From Planctomycetaceae bacterium (GTDB taxonomy: Bacteria > Planctomycetota > Planctomycetia > Planctomycetales > Planctomycetaceae), in assembly GCA_028284485.1 (NCBI GenBank), contig JANQRQ010000004.1, positions 1-42,513 on the forward strand: DNA of 42,513 nucleotides, read 5' to 3'. This document shows positions 1-7,913 of this stretch, in pieces. The notes beneath the pieces were generated by a model, which saw only the letters and a list, made by a program, of their open reading frames with translations, searched no databases and had not been told where the DNA came from. A program made the position numbers and the translations under genes. Position 1 is the first letter of the stretch; each line of letters begins with the position of its first letter.

Positions 1-62
1 ACCCTTGACCCGATATGCGAACCGACAAAGGGGAATTGGTGGCACAGACATTCCTGTCTGTG
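1..62. repeat. 62-bp direct repeat, copy 1, ending in a family A hairpin
   Basis: This stretch recurs at 284-345 with a single mismatch (position 30 G versus 313 C). Its last 20 bases, 43-62, form a perfect 8-bp-stem hairpin CACAGACA-TTCC-TGTCTGTG. The window starts inside it, so the repeat may extend further left. Confidence 0.9.
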
Positions 63-153
63 TCGAGCCGCGTCACAGCAGTGGCACACAATCGAATGCC
101 GAATCCAATCATGATGTCATTGAGAATGTCGGCAGGCAGCAATTCGAATTGAT

Positions 154-180
154 GTCATTCCCGCGTAGGCGGGAATCCAT
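154..180 (+). repeat. Family C repeat (GTCATTCCCGCG..GGCGGGAATCC)
   Basis: A short palindromic repeat with arms ATTCCCGC and GCGGGAAT around a small loop. Relatives lie at 3102, 4518, 13145, 34264 and 40400. The core has the ATTCCC-N8-GGGAAT pattern that I recall from the neisserial dRS3 repeat; this is a resemblance only, not evidence of common origin. Confidence 0.8.
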
Positions 181-258
181 TTGCTCTGGCGACCACGGGG
201 CGCGCCACGAACCGCGCTTTGCCGATGTCACTTCATCATCGATTGAATTTGCGATTCA

Positions 259-281
259 CACTGCTGGACAAGCCGGCAGTG
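259..281. repeat. Family B hairpin repeat
   Basis: CACTGCTGG-acaag-CCGGCAGTG forms a 9-bp stem with one G-T pair. Related hairpins are at 21204-21228 and 32578-32600. It lies directly before the second copy of the 62-bp repeat, so the two elements are joined. Confidence 0.75.
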
Positions 282-283
282 GC

Positions 284-345
284 ACCCTTGACCCGATATG
301 CGAACCGACAAACGGGAATTGGTGGCACAGACATTCCTGTCTGTG
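284..345. repeat. 62-bp direct repeat, copy 2, ending in a family A hairpin
   Basis: It matches 1-62 at 61 of 62 positions. The terminal hairpin is at 326-345. The interval between the copies holds a family C and a family B repeat and no credible gene, so 1-473 is best read as a repeat cluster. Confidence 0.9.
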
Positions 346-473
346 GCTGAAGTGAAAAAGGGACGCAGCTCTTTCCTGCACGCGATTTGCACGGTGCGAG
401 TTTCAACGAACTTTCCGGACAAAGAAACTCATCAAAATAGCTGCGTCGCCTTTTTTGGATCCTTCACAGCCCT

Positions 474-875
474 TCAGGAGTGCGGCTGATATTCCGCATC
501 ACCGAAACCGAGAATCGGATAAAAGATCCAAGGCAGGAATGCTAACCCCAAACCAAATCCTCTCCCTTCGCCGAATTTGTTGGCAACGTCGATCGAAACA
601 ATGATCAGGAAGAACAGGTTGATTCCTGGGATGAGCAACAGAAATATCCACCAAATCGGACGCCCGGCGATCTCCACTAACAAAATGACGTTATAGATCG
701 GAACAATAGCGCCCCATCCTGGCTTGCCCGCTTTTGCAAATGCTTTCCAGATTCCGACAACCATTACGATCATCGTGGTCACGACAAGAAGAACGCCAAC
801 GCCGCCGCTGTAGTAAACGCCGACAGTCACACCACTCTCCCGGAATAATGGCAATCCGCGCGTGAATTCGGTCAT
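474..875 (-). CDS. Small integral membrane protein, DUF5684-like
   Basis: This 133-residue protein is mostly hydrophobic, with about three or four membrane segments (roughly residues 20-45, 58-90 and 105-125). The cytoplasmic-looking stretch KAGKPGWGAIVPIYN after the first segment is characteristic of the DUF5684 family, small proteins sometimes linked to signal peptidase genes; no biochemical role is known to me. The start ATG at 875 is preceded by a GGAAAG-type ribosome site. It begins 18 bases after the stop of the ABC-F gene on the same strand, so the two are probably cotranscribed. The family assignment is from memory of the motif; the membrane topology is read directly. Confidence 0.7.
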   Translation of the reverse strand: MTEFTRGLPLFRESGVTVGVYYSGGVGVLLVVTTMIVMVVGIWKAFAKAGKPGWGAIVPIYNVILLVEIAGRPIWWIFLLLIPGINLFFLIIVSIDVANKFGEGRGFGLGLAFLPWIFYPILGFGDAEYQPHS

Positions 876-893
876 GCCGCGTCTTTCCCAAAC

Positions 894-2732
894 CTACTTT
901 CGCGATTCGAGGTCTTCCCAGCGCGCGTACAGTTCGGCCAATTCCTGTTCGATCGTTTCTAGCCGCGACTTTGCCTCTGCAATCACCGATCCCGATTGTT
1001 TGAAGAATTCCGGCGAAGCCATTTCGTCGTGCAGTTTGCTTTGCCGCTGTTCCAGCTCATCGATGCGGTGTGGCAGCTCTTCCAACTCCTTGCGTTCGTT
1101 GTAATGCAGGCGCGCCGGCCGATCACCCGACGGCTGCGCGGTCTGCGGCTTCTTCACGGCCTTGGCCGAGTCGACGACGGGCGATTCGGTTTCGGCCCGG
1201 GCACGCAAATAGTCGTCGTACCCGCCGGCATATTCCTTGACCTCGCCGTCTCCCTCAAACGCCAACGTGCTGGTTACCACGTTATTGAGAAACTCGCGAT
1301 CGTGGCTGACCAATAGCAACGTTCCAGAATAGTTCGTCACCAGCTCTTCCAGCAACTCGAGCGTTTCGGTATCCAAGTCGTTTGTCGGTTCGTCGAGCAC
1401 TATCACATTCGACGGTTTCGTGAACAGCTTGGCCAGCAGCAATCGGTTGCGTTCCCCGCCGGAAAGAAACCGCGCCGGCCTCCGGGCTCGCTCGGGCGTA
1501 AACAAGAAGTCCTGCAGGTAACCGTAGATGTGCTTTTGTTTCCCACCGATCAGCAGCATCTCTCGACCGTCGCCCACGTTTTCGACAACGGTTTTTTCTT
1601 CGTCGATTTGTTCGCGAAGTTGATCGAAATAAATCACTTCCAGCCGTGTGCCGTGACGGACCTTGCCTTCTGCCGGCACCAGGTCGCCCAACAGCAGTTT
1701 CAGCAGTGTCGTCTTGCCCGAACCGTTGGGGCCAATAATGCCGATGCGGTCGCCGCGCGTGATGAGCGTCGAAAAGTTTTTCACCACGACATGATCGCCA
1801 TACGCAAACGATATCTCGGTTGCCTCGACCACCAGTCGGCCCGAGCGTTCCGCTTCGACCGCCTGCATCCGCACGTTGCCGAGTTGCTGGCGGCGCTGCC
1901 GGCGTTCTTCGCGCATCTTTTTGAGGGCACGCACTCGGCCCTCGTTGCGCGTGCGGCGGGCCTTGATTCCCTGCCGAATCCAGACTTCTTCTTCGGCCAG
2001 CTTGCGATCAAATTCGCGGTTTTGTTGTTCTTCGGCATCCAGGGCCGCCTGCTTCCGTTTGAGAAAGGTCGCGTAATCGCAGGTCCAGTCGAACAGCCGC
2101 CCCCGATCGATTTCGATAATGCGATCCGCCAGCGCCTGCAGAAAGACACGATCGTGTGTCACGAAAATCAGCGTGCCGTCGTAACCTTTCAGGAAACGTT
2201 CCAACCAACTGATCGCATCGATATCGAGATGGTTGGTCGGCTCATCGAGTAGCAGGATGTCTGGTTCGGCCACCAGGGCACGGGCCAACAGCACCCGACG
2301 CGTCATCCCGGAAGAGAGCGTGTCGAAGGCGACTTCGCCGTCGAGTTTCATCCGCGACAAAACTCGTTCGACGGCATGTTCAGCCTCCCATTCGTCGGTA
2401 TGTGCGTCGCCATCGACAGTATCGCCTAGCGCGGTCCTGGTTTTGGGTCCGAGGTCGGCGAGGCCATCGGCCACCACTTCGGCGATTGTTCCGCCGCGGT
2501 GAAGCGGAACTTCCTGCGCCAGGCGCGCGACCCGCAAACCGTTTTCTCGGACGATCTGACCGTCGTCCGGCTCGATCTCGCCGACCAGAATCCGCATCAA
2601 TGTCGACTTGCCGGTACCATTGCGGCCGAGCAAACCGATTCGCTCGCCCCGGTCGATTTCGAGATTGACCTCGTCCAGCAGCAACGGACCGCCCCACGAC
2701 ATCGAAACTTTATTCAAACTGAGAATCGACAT
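894..2732 (-). CDS. uup: ABC-F family ATPase, Uup-like
   Basis: A 612-residue soluble protein with two ABC ATPase domains and no membrane segment. The first has Walker A GRNGTGKST at residues 36-44 and signature LSSGMTRR near 140; the second has Walker A GPNGSGKTT near 335 and signature LSGGERNR. Both have LLDEPTN/VLDEPTN Walker B motifs. The linker between the domains is rich in Arg and Lys, as in ABC-F ribosome-binding proteins, and the C-terminus (about 545-612) is a coiled coil of heptad Leu and Glu residues, as in Uup. ABC-F proteins act at the ribosomal E site to relieve stalled elongation; Uup has also been linked to DNA structures. Which of these applies is not shown by sequence. The DUF5684-like gene follows by 18 bases. 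Confidence 0.93.
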   Translation of the reverse strand: MSILSLNKVSMSWGGPLLLDEVNLEIDRGERIGLLGRNGTGKSTLMRILVGEIEPDDGQIVRENGLRVARLAQEVPLHRGGTIAEVVADGLADLGPKTRTALGDTVDGDAHTDEWEAEHAVERVLSRMKLDGEVAFDTLSSGMTRRVLLARALVAEPDILLLDEPTNHLDIDAISWLERFLKGYDGTLIFVTHDRVFLQALADRIIEIDRGRLFDWTCDYATFLKRKQAALDAEEQQNREFDRKLAEEEVWIRQGIKARRTRNEGRVRALKKMREERRQRRQQLGNVRMQAVEAERSGRLVVEATEISFAYGDHVVVKNFSTLITRGDRIGIIGPNGSGKTTLLKLLLGDLVPAEGKVRHGTRLEVIYFDQLREQIDEEKTVVENVGDGREMLLIGGKQKHIYGYLQDFLFTPERARRPARFLSGGERNRLLLAKLFTKPSNVIVLDEPTNDLDTETLELLEELVTNYSGTLLLVSHDREFLNNVVTSTLAFEGDGEVKEYAGGYDDYLRARAETESPVVDSAKAVKKPQTAQPSGDRPARLHYNERKELEELPHRIDELEQRQSKLHDEMASPEFFKQSGSVIAEAKSRLETIEQELAELYARWEDLESRK

Positions 2733-2998
2733 CGAAGGTAGCTTTCGGGCAACTTTTCCGTGCTAAGGCCAACCACAGGCGACAGCCTTGAACTGTAGCG
2801 GAATGCAGCGCTTCAGGAAACTGACCCAACTGCCAGCGTCGCGATCCCTTTTTCGCTCCCAATCAGGGACGAACACTCGATTGATCGACCCCGGTCATAT
2901 TGCGTGTGCCACAGCGTTAACGCATGCCATTGATTGTTCGTTTCGTAATCCGCGGAAGTGTCAAATCTCACTCTGCCACTTGACTCCGGCAACATACT

Positions 2999-3034
2999 CC
3001 CCTCTCCCGCTGGGAGAGGGGTTGGGGGTGAGGG
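2999..3034 (-). repeat. Family D repeat (CCTCTCCC..GGGAGAGG plus TGAGGG arm)
   Basis: An 8-bp-stem palindrome CCTCTCCC/GGGAGAGG followed by TTGGGGGTGAGGG. This is the most abundant repeat family in the window, with at least ten copies in both orientations. Confidence 0.85.
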
Positions 3035-3101
3035 TCTTTGGAATAAGACGGCATTCGAGGCTGAACCCTTGAAACTGATGACATCGTTCGGCCTATCTCA
3101 C

Positions 3102-3127
3102 GTCATTCCCGCGGAGGCGAGAATCGA
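3102..3127 (+). repeat. Family C repeat, degenerate
   Basis: Matches GTCATTCCCGCG-aggcg-GAATC with a decayed right arm. Confidence 0.65.
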
Positions 3128-3184
3128 TCGGGGACACATTCTTATTCATGTCCCAAGTTTCCATTGGAAACGGGACAGGCAGTC

Positions 3185-3230
3185 CCGGGGTTTCCTCGGC
3201 TGCGCTTCGTCCAATCCCGGCCGCCCGCCG
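3185..3230 (+). repeat. Family F repeat
   Basis: CCGGGGTTTCC, then TCGGCTGCGCTTCGTCCAA, then CCCGGCCGCCC. Outer arms CCGGGG and CCCCGG-like pair, and the centre CTGCGCTTCG is conserved in copies at 4915, 34413 and 40345. Confidence 0.7.
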
Positions 3231-3379
3231 TCTATGGGGAAACTCCCTCCCGGATGCAACAGCGTGGGTGACTCGGTTTGCGAAAGGATTCTATCGTGAT
3301 TTACTTTCGCTATTGCGAAGCGCATGATGGATGTCGGAATCGAGCGGTATCGCCCATAGACCGAACAATGAGGCTGAGC

Positions 3380-4450
3380 ATGATCAATCGTCGCGACGCT
3401 TTGGCATTGATGGCGGGAACGACAGTATCGGGGGTTTGGCCCAGTTTGTCGGCAGCCCAGGACGAGCCGGAATTCGCACCAAGCCGAATGGGACTGGTGA
3501 CCTATTGTTCCGGACATCGCGCCAAAGCGATGAAGCGCGAGAAACCCGACTTCAATCTATTCGAGCCGTCCACGTATCTTGCGCATTGTCGAAAACTCGG
3601 CGCCGGCGGCATGCAGATTTCGCTAGGTGTTCTCGGCACGATCGAGGCCATGAAGTTGCGGCGCGTCGCTGAAGTGACCGGAATGTACATCGAGGCGATC
3701 ATCGGCGTCCCGCGTGAGCCGAAAGACGTTGAAAGATTCGAAGCGCAAATGAAGACGGCCCGCACAGCCGGTGCCCAAGCCGTGCGAACAACGATTATTC
3801 CCGGGCGTCGTTACGAATACTTCGATTCGCTGGAGATGTTTCGCGAATACGAGGCCCGCGGTCGCCGCGCTTTGGAACTGGCTGCTCCGATTGCCGAAAA
3901 GCTCCAATTGCCCTTGGGCGTCGAGAACCACAAGGATCACCGCGACGACCAGCGTGTGGCGTTGTTTGAGCATATCAGTAGCGAATACGTCGGTGCCTGC
4001 GTCGATACCGGCAACAGCGTCGCCTTGCTGGAAGATCCGATTGGAACGGCGCAGGCCCTCGCGCCTTGGGCGCACAACGTGCACATCAAGGATCAAGCGG
4101 TTCAGCTGTACGAGGACGGTTTCTTACTGGGAGACATTCCGCTGGGACAGGGCTTCATCGATTTGAAATCGATCGTCGATTTGCTCCGCCAACAAAAACC
4201 GGATATCAAATTCAGCCTCGAACTAATCACCCGCGATCCACTGAAAGTTCCCTGTTTGACGGAAAAATACTGGGCCACGTTTCCCGAACTGCCGGCAACT
4301 GATTTGGCGCGCACGCTCCGCGATGTGCGGGAGGGCGCGACCGACAACTTGCAGTATGTCAGCAAACTGTCTCCCGAAGATCAGGTGAAGCTGGAAGATG
4401 CCAACGTCCGCGCCAGTCTCGACTACGCACGCGACCATCTTGGGCTGTGA
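3380..4450 (+). CDS. Secreted sugar-phosphate isomerase/epimerase-like TIM-barrel protein
   Basis: A 356-residue protein of the xylose isomerase-like TIM-barrel superfamily. The N-terminus MINRRDALALMAGTT followed by a hydrophobic run and SLSAAQDE looks like a twin-arginine signal peptide, so the product is probably exported folded. Barrel motifs include GVENHKDHR, GACVDTGNSVALLEDP, HNVHIKD and FSLELITRDP, which carry the Glu, Asp and His residues that bind a divalent metal in this superfamily. The start at 3380 is preferred because a GAGG ribosome site lies 6-7 bases upstream; 3368 is an alternative. Planctomycetes carry many such proteins, presumably acting on sugars or sugar acids; the substrate cannot be told. 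It stands alone, flanked by repeat clusters on both sides. Confidence 0.82.
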   Translation: MINRRDALALMAGTTVSGVWPSLSAAQDEPEFAPSRMGLVTYCSGHRAKAMKREKPDFNLFEPSTYLAHCRKLGAGGMQISLGVLGTIEAMKLRRVAEVTGMYIEAIIGVPREPKDVERFEAQMKTARTAGAQAVRTTIIPGRRYEYFDSLEMFREYEARGRRALELAAPIAEKLQLPLGVENHKDHRDDQRVALFEHISSEYVGACVDTGNSVALLEDPIGTAQALAPWAHNVHIKDQAVQLYEDGFLLGDIPLGQGFIDLKSIVDLLRQQKPDIKFSLELITRDPLKVPCLTEKYWATFPELPATDLARTLRDVREGATDNLQYVSKLSPEDQVKLEDANVRASLDYARDHLGL

Positions 4451-4517
4451 TGTCACCACTCCCAGAGCAGGGAATTGCATCGGGTTGAAGACCTCGTGAG
4501 CTAGAGCCCCACACCAA

Positions 4518-4553
4518 GTCATTCCCGCGTAGGCGGGGGGCAGGAATCCATTG
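4518..4553 (+). repeat. Family C repeat with inserted GGGGGCA
   Basis: GTCATTCCCGCG and the right arm GGAATCCATTGGAACGAG are conserved; the loop is enlarged compared with 154-180. Confidence 0.7.
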
Positions 4554-4617
4554 GAACGAGGCCGGAGACTCATGATCAGTGTGTTCCCATTCGGGAGCCT
4601 GGCGACTAGTTCAAAAG

Positions 4618-4660
4618 CCCCTCACCCGGCCTGCGGCCGACCTCTCCCGGAGGGAGAGGT
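4618..4660 (+). repeat. Family D repeat, GGCCTGCGGCC variant
   Basis: CCCCTCACCC, a small GC hairpin CGGCCTGCGGCCG, then the palindrome CCTCTCCC-GGA-GGGAGAGG. The first arm is the counterpart of the plain CCCCAAC arm in other copies. Confidence 0.85.
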
Positions 4661-4855
4661 GATTGTAACGCGAAATACGAAACGATGATTGATGCGTAAT
4701 TCGCGCGGGAATGTCATAGTCTTCACGACGTGACGCGGAGCACGCGAAACGGACGCGCGAAAGTCAGGGTGAGGAATTCGCATAGCGCCATTATTCCTGT
4801 CGGCGCGTAGAGAGCCGTCACCTCCCCCGCTACTAACCAACTCCGACAACTTACT

Positions 4856-4891
4856 CCCCTCTCCCGGCGGGAGAGGGGTCGGGGGTGAGGG
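4856..4891 (-). repeat. Family D repeat
   Basis: CCCCTCTCCC-ggc-GGGAGAGGGG followed by TCGGGGGTGAGGG, opposite in orientation to the copy at 4618. Confidence 0.85.
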
Positions 4892-4914
4892 CAAACACAA
4901 ATGCGTGAATAACG

Positions 4915-4960
4915 TACCGGGGTTTCCTTCGCTGCGCTTCGTCCAACCCCGGCCACCCAC
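4915..4960 (+). repeat. Family F repeat
   Basis: TACCGGGGTTTCC, TTCGCTGCGCTTCGTCCAA and CCCCGGCCACCC; outer arms CCGGGGTT/AACCCCGG pair perfectly. Confidence 0.8.
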
Positions 4961-5018
4961 CGCTAGTTGTCACCTCCCCCGCATACCGGGGATGCGACAC
5001 ACTGCTTTGCCCGAGTCG

Positions 5019-6383
5019 TTACTCCACATCCGTTCGCCATAAACGCCGGCGCAGTTTCGGGAACAGCTTGAGCGCGTTGTCGCGCATGATTTGCCGTCCG
5101 ATGCGATTGGCATGCACTTCTTTCAATTCGCCGCGTTCGACCTTTTCCGCGAGCGCTTCGGCCACACATTGCCGCGTGAACTCGGTCGCTGCGTAGACGC
5201 CCTCGGCATCGACCGTGTCGGCTCCCCACATAATGCGATCGGAAGGAACCGCTTCCAGCCATTCCTGGTAAGCCCGTTTTGCGACTGAATAACTCAGCGT
5301 CGGCAACCAACAGGAATCGATCCATACGTTGCGAAACCGCATGGCAATCACGCCGGTCTCGCCGATCCAAGGATAGCCGCCATGAAACAAAATGAACTTC
5401 GTTCCCTGGTTCGCTTCGATCAGGTCGACCAACAGCATGGGGTTTGAACCCTGAATGCGCGCCTGCCCGGTGTGAATCTGAAACGGCAAATCGTACTTGG
5501 CACTGAGCATCGTCACGTGCCAAAACATAAAGTCTTCGAAATCCTTTTGTTCATCGGGCGTAATCTCGCCGGGCGGCGTGCCGTAAACTTCCGCCGCCCG
5601 TTCTTTGGTAACGCGGTCGTAGCGCAACGTTCGCTGATACGCTTGAGTCGATTTGAGGCAAACGCAGTCAGCCGCCACCGCCTCTTGAAAAACCGTATCG
5701 ATCACCTTCAGAAAGTCGTCGAACGTTTCCGTGGAAAGCCCGCGTTCCTCGGCAAATACAAAAGGACTGTCGAGCGGAGCATCAAACTGGTCTGGATGAC
5801 TGCCACGCATCATCGTCGTCACGTTGAGCAGCGGAATCGCGAACCTGTATTCGCGGGGAAACTTCAGTCGTGCCCAATATGGGTCGACAAACATCAGCTC
5901 GATGTTGGCCTTCTTGGTGATGACATCCATCAGCCACTCATCGTTCTGGTAGTTTTCAAAGATCTTGCGATTGAGCTCCCGCGCCTGCTCGGTCGTAATG
6001 GTGTCGAAATCAACGCCGTACAGATCCCGAAACGCGGGCAGCATGTATCGATAAAAGCTCGTCGCCCGTGCATCGTCGAAATTGTGCTGCGCTTTCTCCC
6101 ACCATTCGTCGAAGTCGCCGCTGGCCGGCCAGGGAGAAAGCGGATTGGTCCAGCGGTAGTATCCTCCGCCCCACACGCTGTACAGCGTCATTCCCTTGCC
6201 GTCGGTCGTTTCCACGCGACCGGGCAATTCGGCAAACGCCCGCAGATGATCGTGGCTGTCGATCGCCGGTACCGCATCGATCGACGCTTTGATTCGGGCA
6301 TACAACTCCGTTTGCTTAATGTCGTCGGCGAAAGCGGATTGCGCCGCAGCAACAAATGCCAGGAAGACAAAACAATGACGCAT
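5019..6383 (-). CDS. Secreted amidohydrolase-family metal-dependent hydrolase
   Basis: A 454-residue protein with a typical Sec signal peptide (MRHCFVFLAFVAAAQSAFA, residues 1-19). The mature part is an amidohydrolase-type TIM barrel (Amidohydro_2-like, PF04909 by motif): the metal-binding HxH pair is IDSHDHL (His44, His46), a later strand gives FQIHTGQAR and FILFHGGYPW, and the final strand gives IMWGADTV with the conserved Asp. Many proteins of this group decarboxylate or hydrolyse aromatic or sugar acids; distant glucuronate-isomerase relatives share the fold. The substrate is not determined. The NIPSNAP gene lies 103 bases upstream on the same strand, with a family A hairpin in between, so an operon is possible but not certain. 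Confidence 0.83.
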   Translation of the reverse strand: MRHCFVFLAFVAAAQSAFADDIKQTELYARIKASIDAVPAIDSHDHLRAFAELPGRVETTDGKGMTLYSVWGGGYYRWTNPLSPWPASGDFDEWWEKAQHNFDDARATSFYRYMLPAFRDLYGVDFDTITTEQARELNRKIFENYQNDEWLMDVITKKANIELMFVDPYWARLKFPREYRFAIPLLNVTTMMRGSHPDQFDAPLDSPFVFAEERGLSTETFDDFLKVIDTVFQEAVAADCVCLKSTQAYQRTLRYDRVTKERAAEVYGTPPGEITPDEQKDFEDFMFWHVTMLSAKYDLPFQIHTGQARIQGSNPMLLVDLIEANQGTKFILFHGGYPWIGETGVIAMRFRNVWIDSCWLPTLSYSVAKRAYQEWLEAVPSDRIMWGADTVDAEGVYAATEFTRQCVAEALAEKVERGELKEVHANRIGRQIMRDNALKLFPKLRRRLWRTDVE

Positions 6384-6413
6384 CGCCTTTCCCCCTTCTT
6401 ACACAGCAGGCAC

Positions 6414-6433
6414 CACCGACATTTCTGTCGGTG
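6414..6433. repeat. Family A hairpin with compensatory stem change
   Basis: CACCGACA-TTTC-TGTCGGTG is the same hairpin as at 43-62 and 326-345 (CACAGACA-TTCC-TGTCTGTG), but the fourth stem pair is C-G instead of A-T. It lies between two same-strand genes. Confidence 0.8.
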
Positions 6434-6486
6434 ACTTTCTTGCCGCCGCTTGATCGCTTCGCCTGAGAGTCCGCATGCGAATGACT

Positions 6487-7275
6487 TCAAATCTGCGAAT
6501 ACGGCGTCGGGACCAGGTACCATTTGTTGATTTTGGAAACCGTATTCTTGTACTTTGCCAGACCCTTCATTTTGTTCCAATCGGGATTCGTCCGGAAGCC
6601 GCCCCAGTGCTCCTGATGGGCCTCCATGTCGCTGGCGGAAAGCATGTAGGTCAGGTTGGGAACATCGGGACCGATCAACGTTTCGCCGTAAAATACCGGG
6701 GCCATCTTCACGTCGCGCATCACCTGAATCTCGCCGCTGTTGAACATGTCAACTTTCAGCCGCGCTTTTTCAGCGTTGTGGCTTTCGTAGGTCCGCAGCT
6801 CGAACATCCGCGGCTGTTTGCCGGCAGATTGCGCCGGCATTTCGATGACCGGCATACCCGCAAAGGCTTTCATGAATTTGCTTTCGACGCGCGTGTAGGC
6901 AGGATCATCTTTCGGAATCGCAAAGAACTCCGCCGACGCCTGCTGGTACTCGCTATCGGCGGCCAAACGGTCGTTGAGCGTGGTGAACGCTTCTGTTGTC
7001 GGAAAGGGAATCAACATGGTGATCGAAAAGTCGTCAGCGTCGTCCGATTCCATACGCGTGAAAACGCCGATTCGATCAAGCCCCAACCGATTGAGGGCCG
7101 GCACTAAAGCCCGCTCCAGATATTTGCTGACAGCGTTCTGATTATCGGCATTTTCAATTCGGTAGGTGCGCAGTTCGTAAAATTCCTGACTGGCGGCCTG
7201 CCCGCTTGTCTGTACGACCCCGACGATGGAAAAACAAAACATGCCGACCATGACGTAACCAAACCAATGATTCAT
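6487..7275 (-). CDS. Secreted NIPSNAP-family protein
   Basis: This 262-residue protein contains two ferredoxin-like NIPSNAP repeats: the first opens with FYELRTYRIENADNQ after the signal peptide, the second with MFELRTYESHNAEKA in the second half. The start at 7275 (MNHWFGY) is chosen over upstream codons because it gives a clean signal peptide and has AAAGGG about 7 bases upstream. NIPSNAP domains are dimeric alpha-beta barrels; bacterial members are often found with oxidoreductases and hydrolases in planctomycete secretomes, but no reaction is established. It precedes the amidohydrolase gene on the same strand. Assignment to the family is firm, function is open. Confidence 0.88.
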   Translation of the reverse strand: MNHWFGYVMVGMFCFSIVGVVQTSGQAASQEFYELRTYRIENADNQNAVSKYLERALVPALNRLGLDRIGVFTRMESDDADDFSITMLIPFPTTEAFTTLNDRLAADSEYQQASAEFFAIPKDDPAYTRVESKFMKAFAGMPVIEMPAQSAGKQPRMFELRTYESHNAEKARLKVDMFNSGEIQVMRDVKMAPVFYGETLIGPDVPNLTYMLSASDMEAHQEHWGGFRTNPDWNKMKGLAKYKNTVSKINKWYLVPTPYSQI

Positions 7276-7392
7276 AGGATCCCTTTCTTTATCTTCTTTG
7301 TCGTTTTTCTTGGTTGTCGATTCTTTTCTGTCCCCGTAGGGAGAAAGTGGTTGAAACACGGATGAGCGTTTGATCAATTCTTCAGAAGTTGT

Positions 7393-7435
7393 CCCCTCTC
7401 CCTTTGGGAGAGGGTGGCCGAAGGCTGGGTGAGGG
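7393..7435 (-). repeat. Family D repeat, GGCCGAAGGCC variant, touching the DUF559 stop codon
   Basis: CCCCTCTCCC-ttt-GGGAGAGGG, then TGGCCGAAGGCTGGGTGAGGG. Its outer end lies two bases from the restored DUF559 stop codon (7438-7440). A nearly identical copy is at 8085-8127, so the nuclease gene is bracketed. Confidence 0.9.
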
Positions 7436-7607
7436 CTTCATCGATTCTTCCCCGAGAATGCTCCGAGCCGATTGAGTGCTATCCAAATCGTCACCAGCAC
7501 GGTTTCTGTATCTTCGAATACTTCAAAATTCCAAAACCGAATGACACGGATTCCTTGCTCTGCCAAAAATGCCGAGCGGACGTCATCTTTCTTGCGGGCT
7601 TCGTTTG

Positions 7608-7622
7608 TGTTGTGTTGTGTTG
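7608..7622. repeat. (TGTTG)x3 pentanucleotide repeat causing the DUF559 frameshift
   Basis: Three perfect TGTTG units, preceded by a partial unit TTG. Because five is not a multiple of three, gain or loss of a unit changes the frame; removing one unit restores the full DUF559 reading frame. Confidence 0.88.
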
Positions 7623-7818
7623 TCCTCCATCCAGTTCTACTGCGAATTGATAATCATGACAAAAGAAATCGTCCACATACGGAGCAACAGGATGTTGTCG
7701 CCGAAACTTCAACCCACAGAAACGTCGGTCACGTAGAATAGCCCACATGAATGCGTCGGTTTGTTCGGTGCGCAGCTTTCGCGCGAACGCAAGCAGTTGC
7801 GCAGGGAGTGCAGATTTA

Positions 7819-7855
7819 CCCTCACCCCCAACCCCTCTCCCAGTGGGAGAGGGGA
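7819..7855 (+). repeat. Family D repeat inside the 5' part of the DUF559 frame
   Basis: CCCTCACCCCCAACC followed by CCTCTCCC-agt-GGGAGAGG. Read on the minus strand it encodes about LPSPTGRGVGGEG, which is not part of the nuclease fold. Confidence 0.88.
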
Positions 7856-7913
7856 GTTTCTTGCCGCAGTCGTCATTCGAAAATGTCGCTTTCTGATTGC
7901 TCATTGGACGCAT

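Larger units (their letters stand above)
2733..3379. other. Intergenic region with three repeat copies, no gene seen
   Basis: Between the ABC-F gene and the TIM-barrel gene, which diverge, 2733-2998 holds no recognisable feature beyond presumed promoters. The rest carries a family D copy (2999-3034), a family C copy (3102-3127) and a family F copy (3185-3230). An in-frame extension of the downstream gene back to 3278 has no protein-like character. Confidence 0.7.
4451..5018. other. Intergenic repeat cluster, no gene seen
   Basis: This 568-bp gap between converging genes carries four repeats: family C (4518-4553), two family D copies in opposite orientation (4618-4660 and 4856-4891) and family F (4915-4960). 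Half-copies of family E (GTCACCTCCCCCGC) occur near 4818 and 4970. The order D-F is reproduced elsewhere, so the repeats tend to stack. Confidence 0.8.
7438..7913 (-). pseudogene. DUF559 (Vsr-like) endonuclease gene, frameshifted
   Basis: The reading frame from 7913 encodes a DUF559 protein: LLAFARKLRTEQTDA, CGLKFRRQHPVAPY and FAVELDGGQH are standard family motifs, the last carrying the Glu/Asp of the Vsr-like PD-(D/E)XK core. After GGQHNT the frame goes wrong and ends at 7491. The expected C-terminus, RSAFLAEQGIRVIRFWN and EVFEDTETVL, is intact one frame over and ends at a TGA at 7438-7440. The shift falls in three TGTTG units at 7608-7622; with two units the protein reads GGQHNTNEARKKDDVRSAF, exactly the family pattern. 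Residues near 18-32 come from a family D repeat (7819-7855). Known family proteins are about 110-130 residues. A phase-variable or recently broken gene are both possible. Confidence 0.85.

Noticed and set aside
1530..2252. 240-codon frame opposite the ABC-F gene
   Set aside because: A shadow of a strongly conserved coding region; the sequence is Phe/Arg/Gln-rich without motifs.
2999..3034. Intrinsic terminator
   Set aside because: The palindrome is strong but not followed by a T-run in either direction; it is one of many repeat copies. A transcription-stopping role remains possible.
3278..3379. Upstream extension of the TIM-barrel gene
   Set aside because: The twin-arginine signal and a GAGG ribosome site place the start at 3380.
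5472..6434. 320-codon frame opposite the amidohydrolase gene
   Set aside because: Antisense shadow; no ribosome site or domain, composition dominated by Arg and His.
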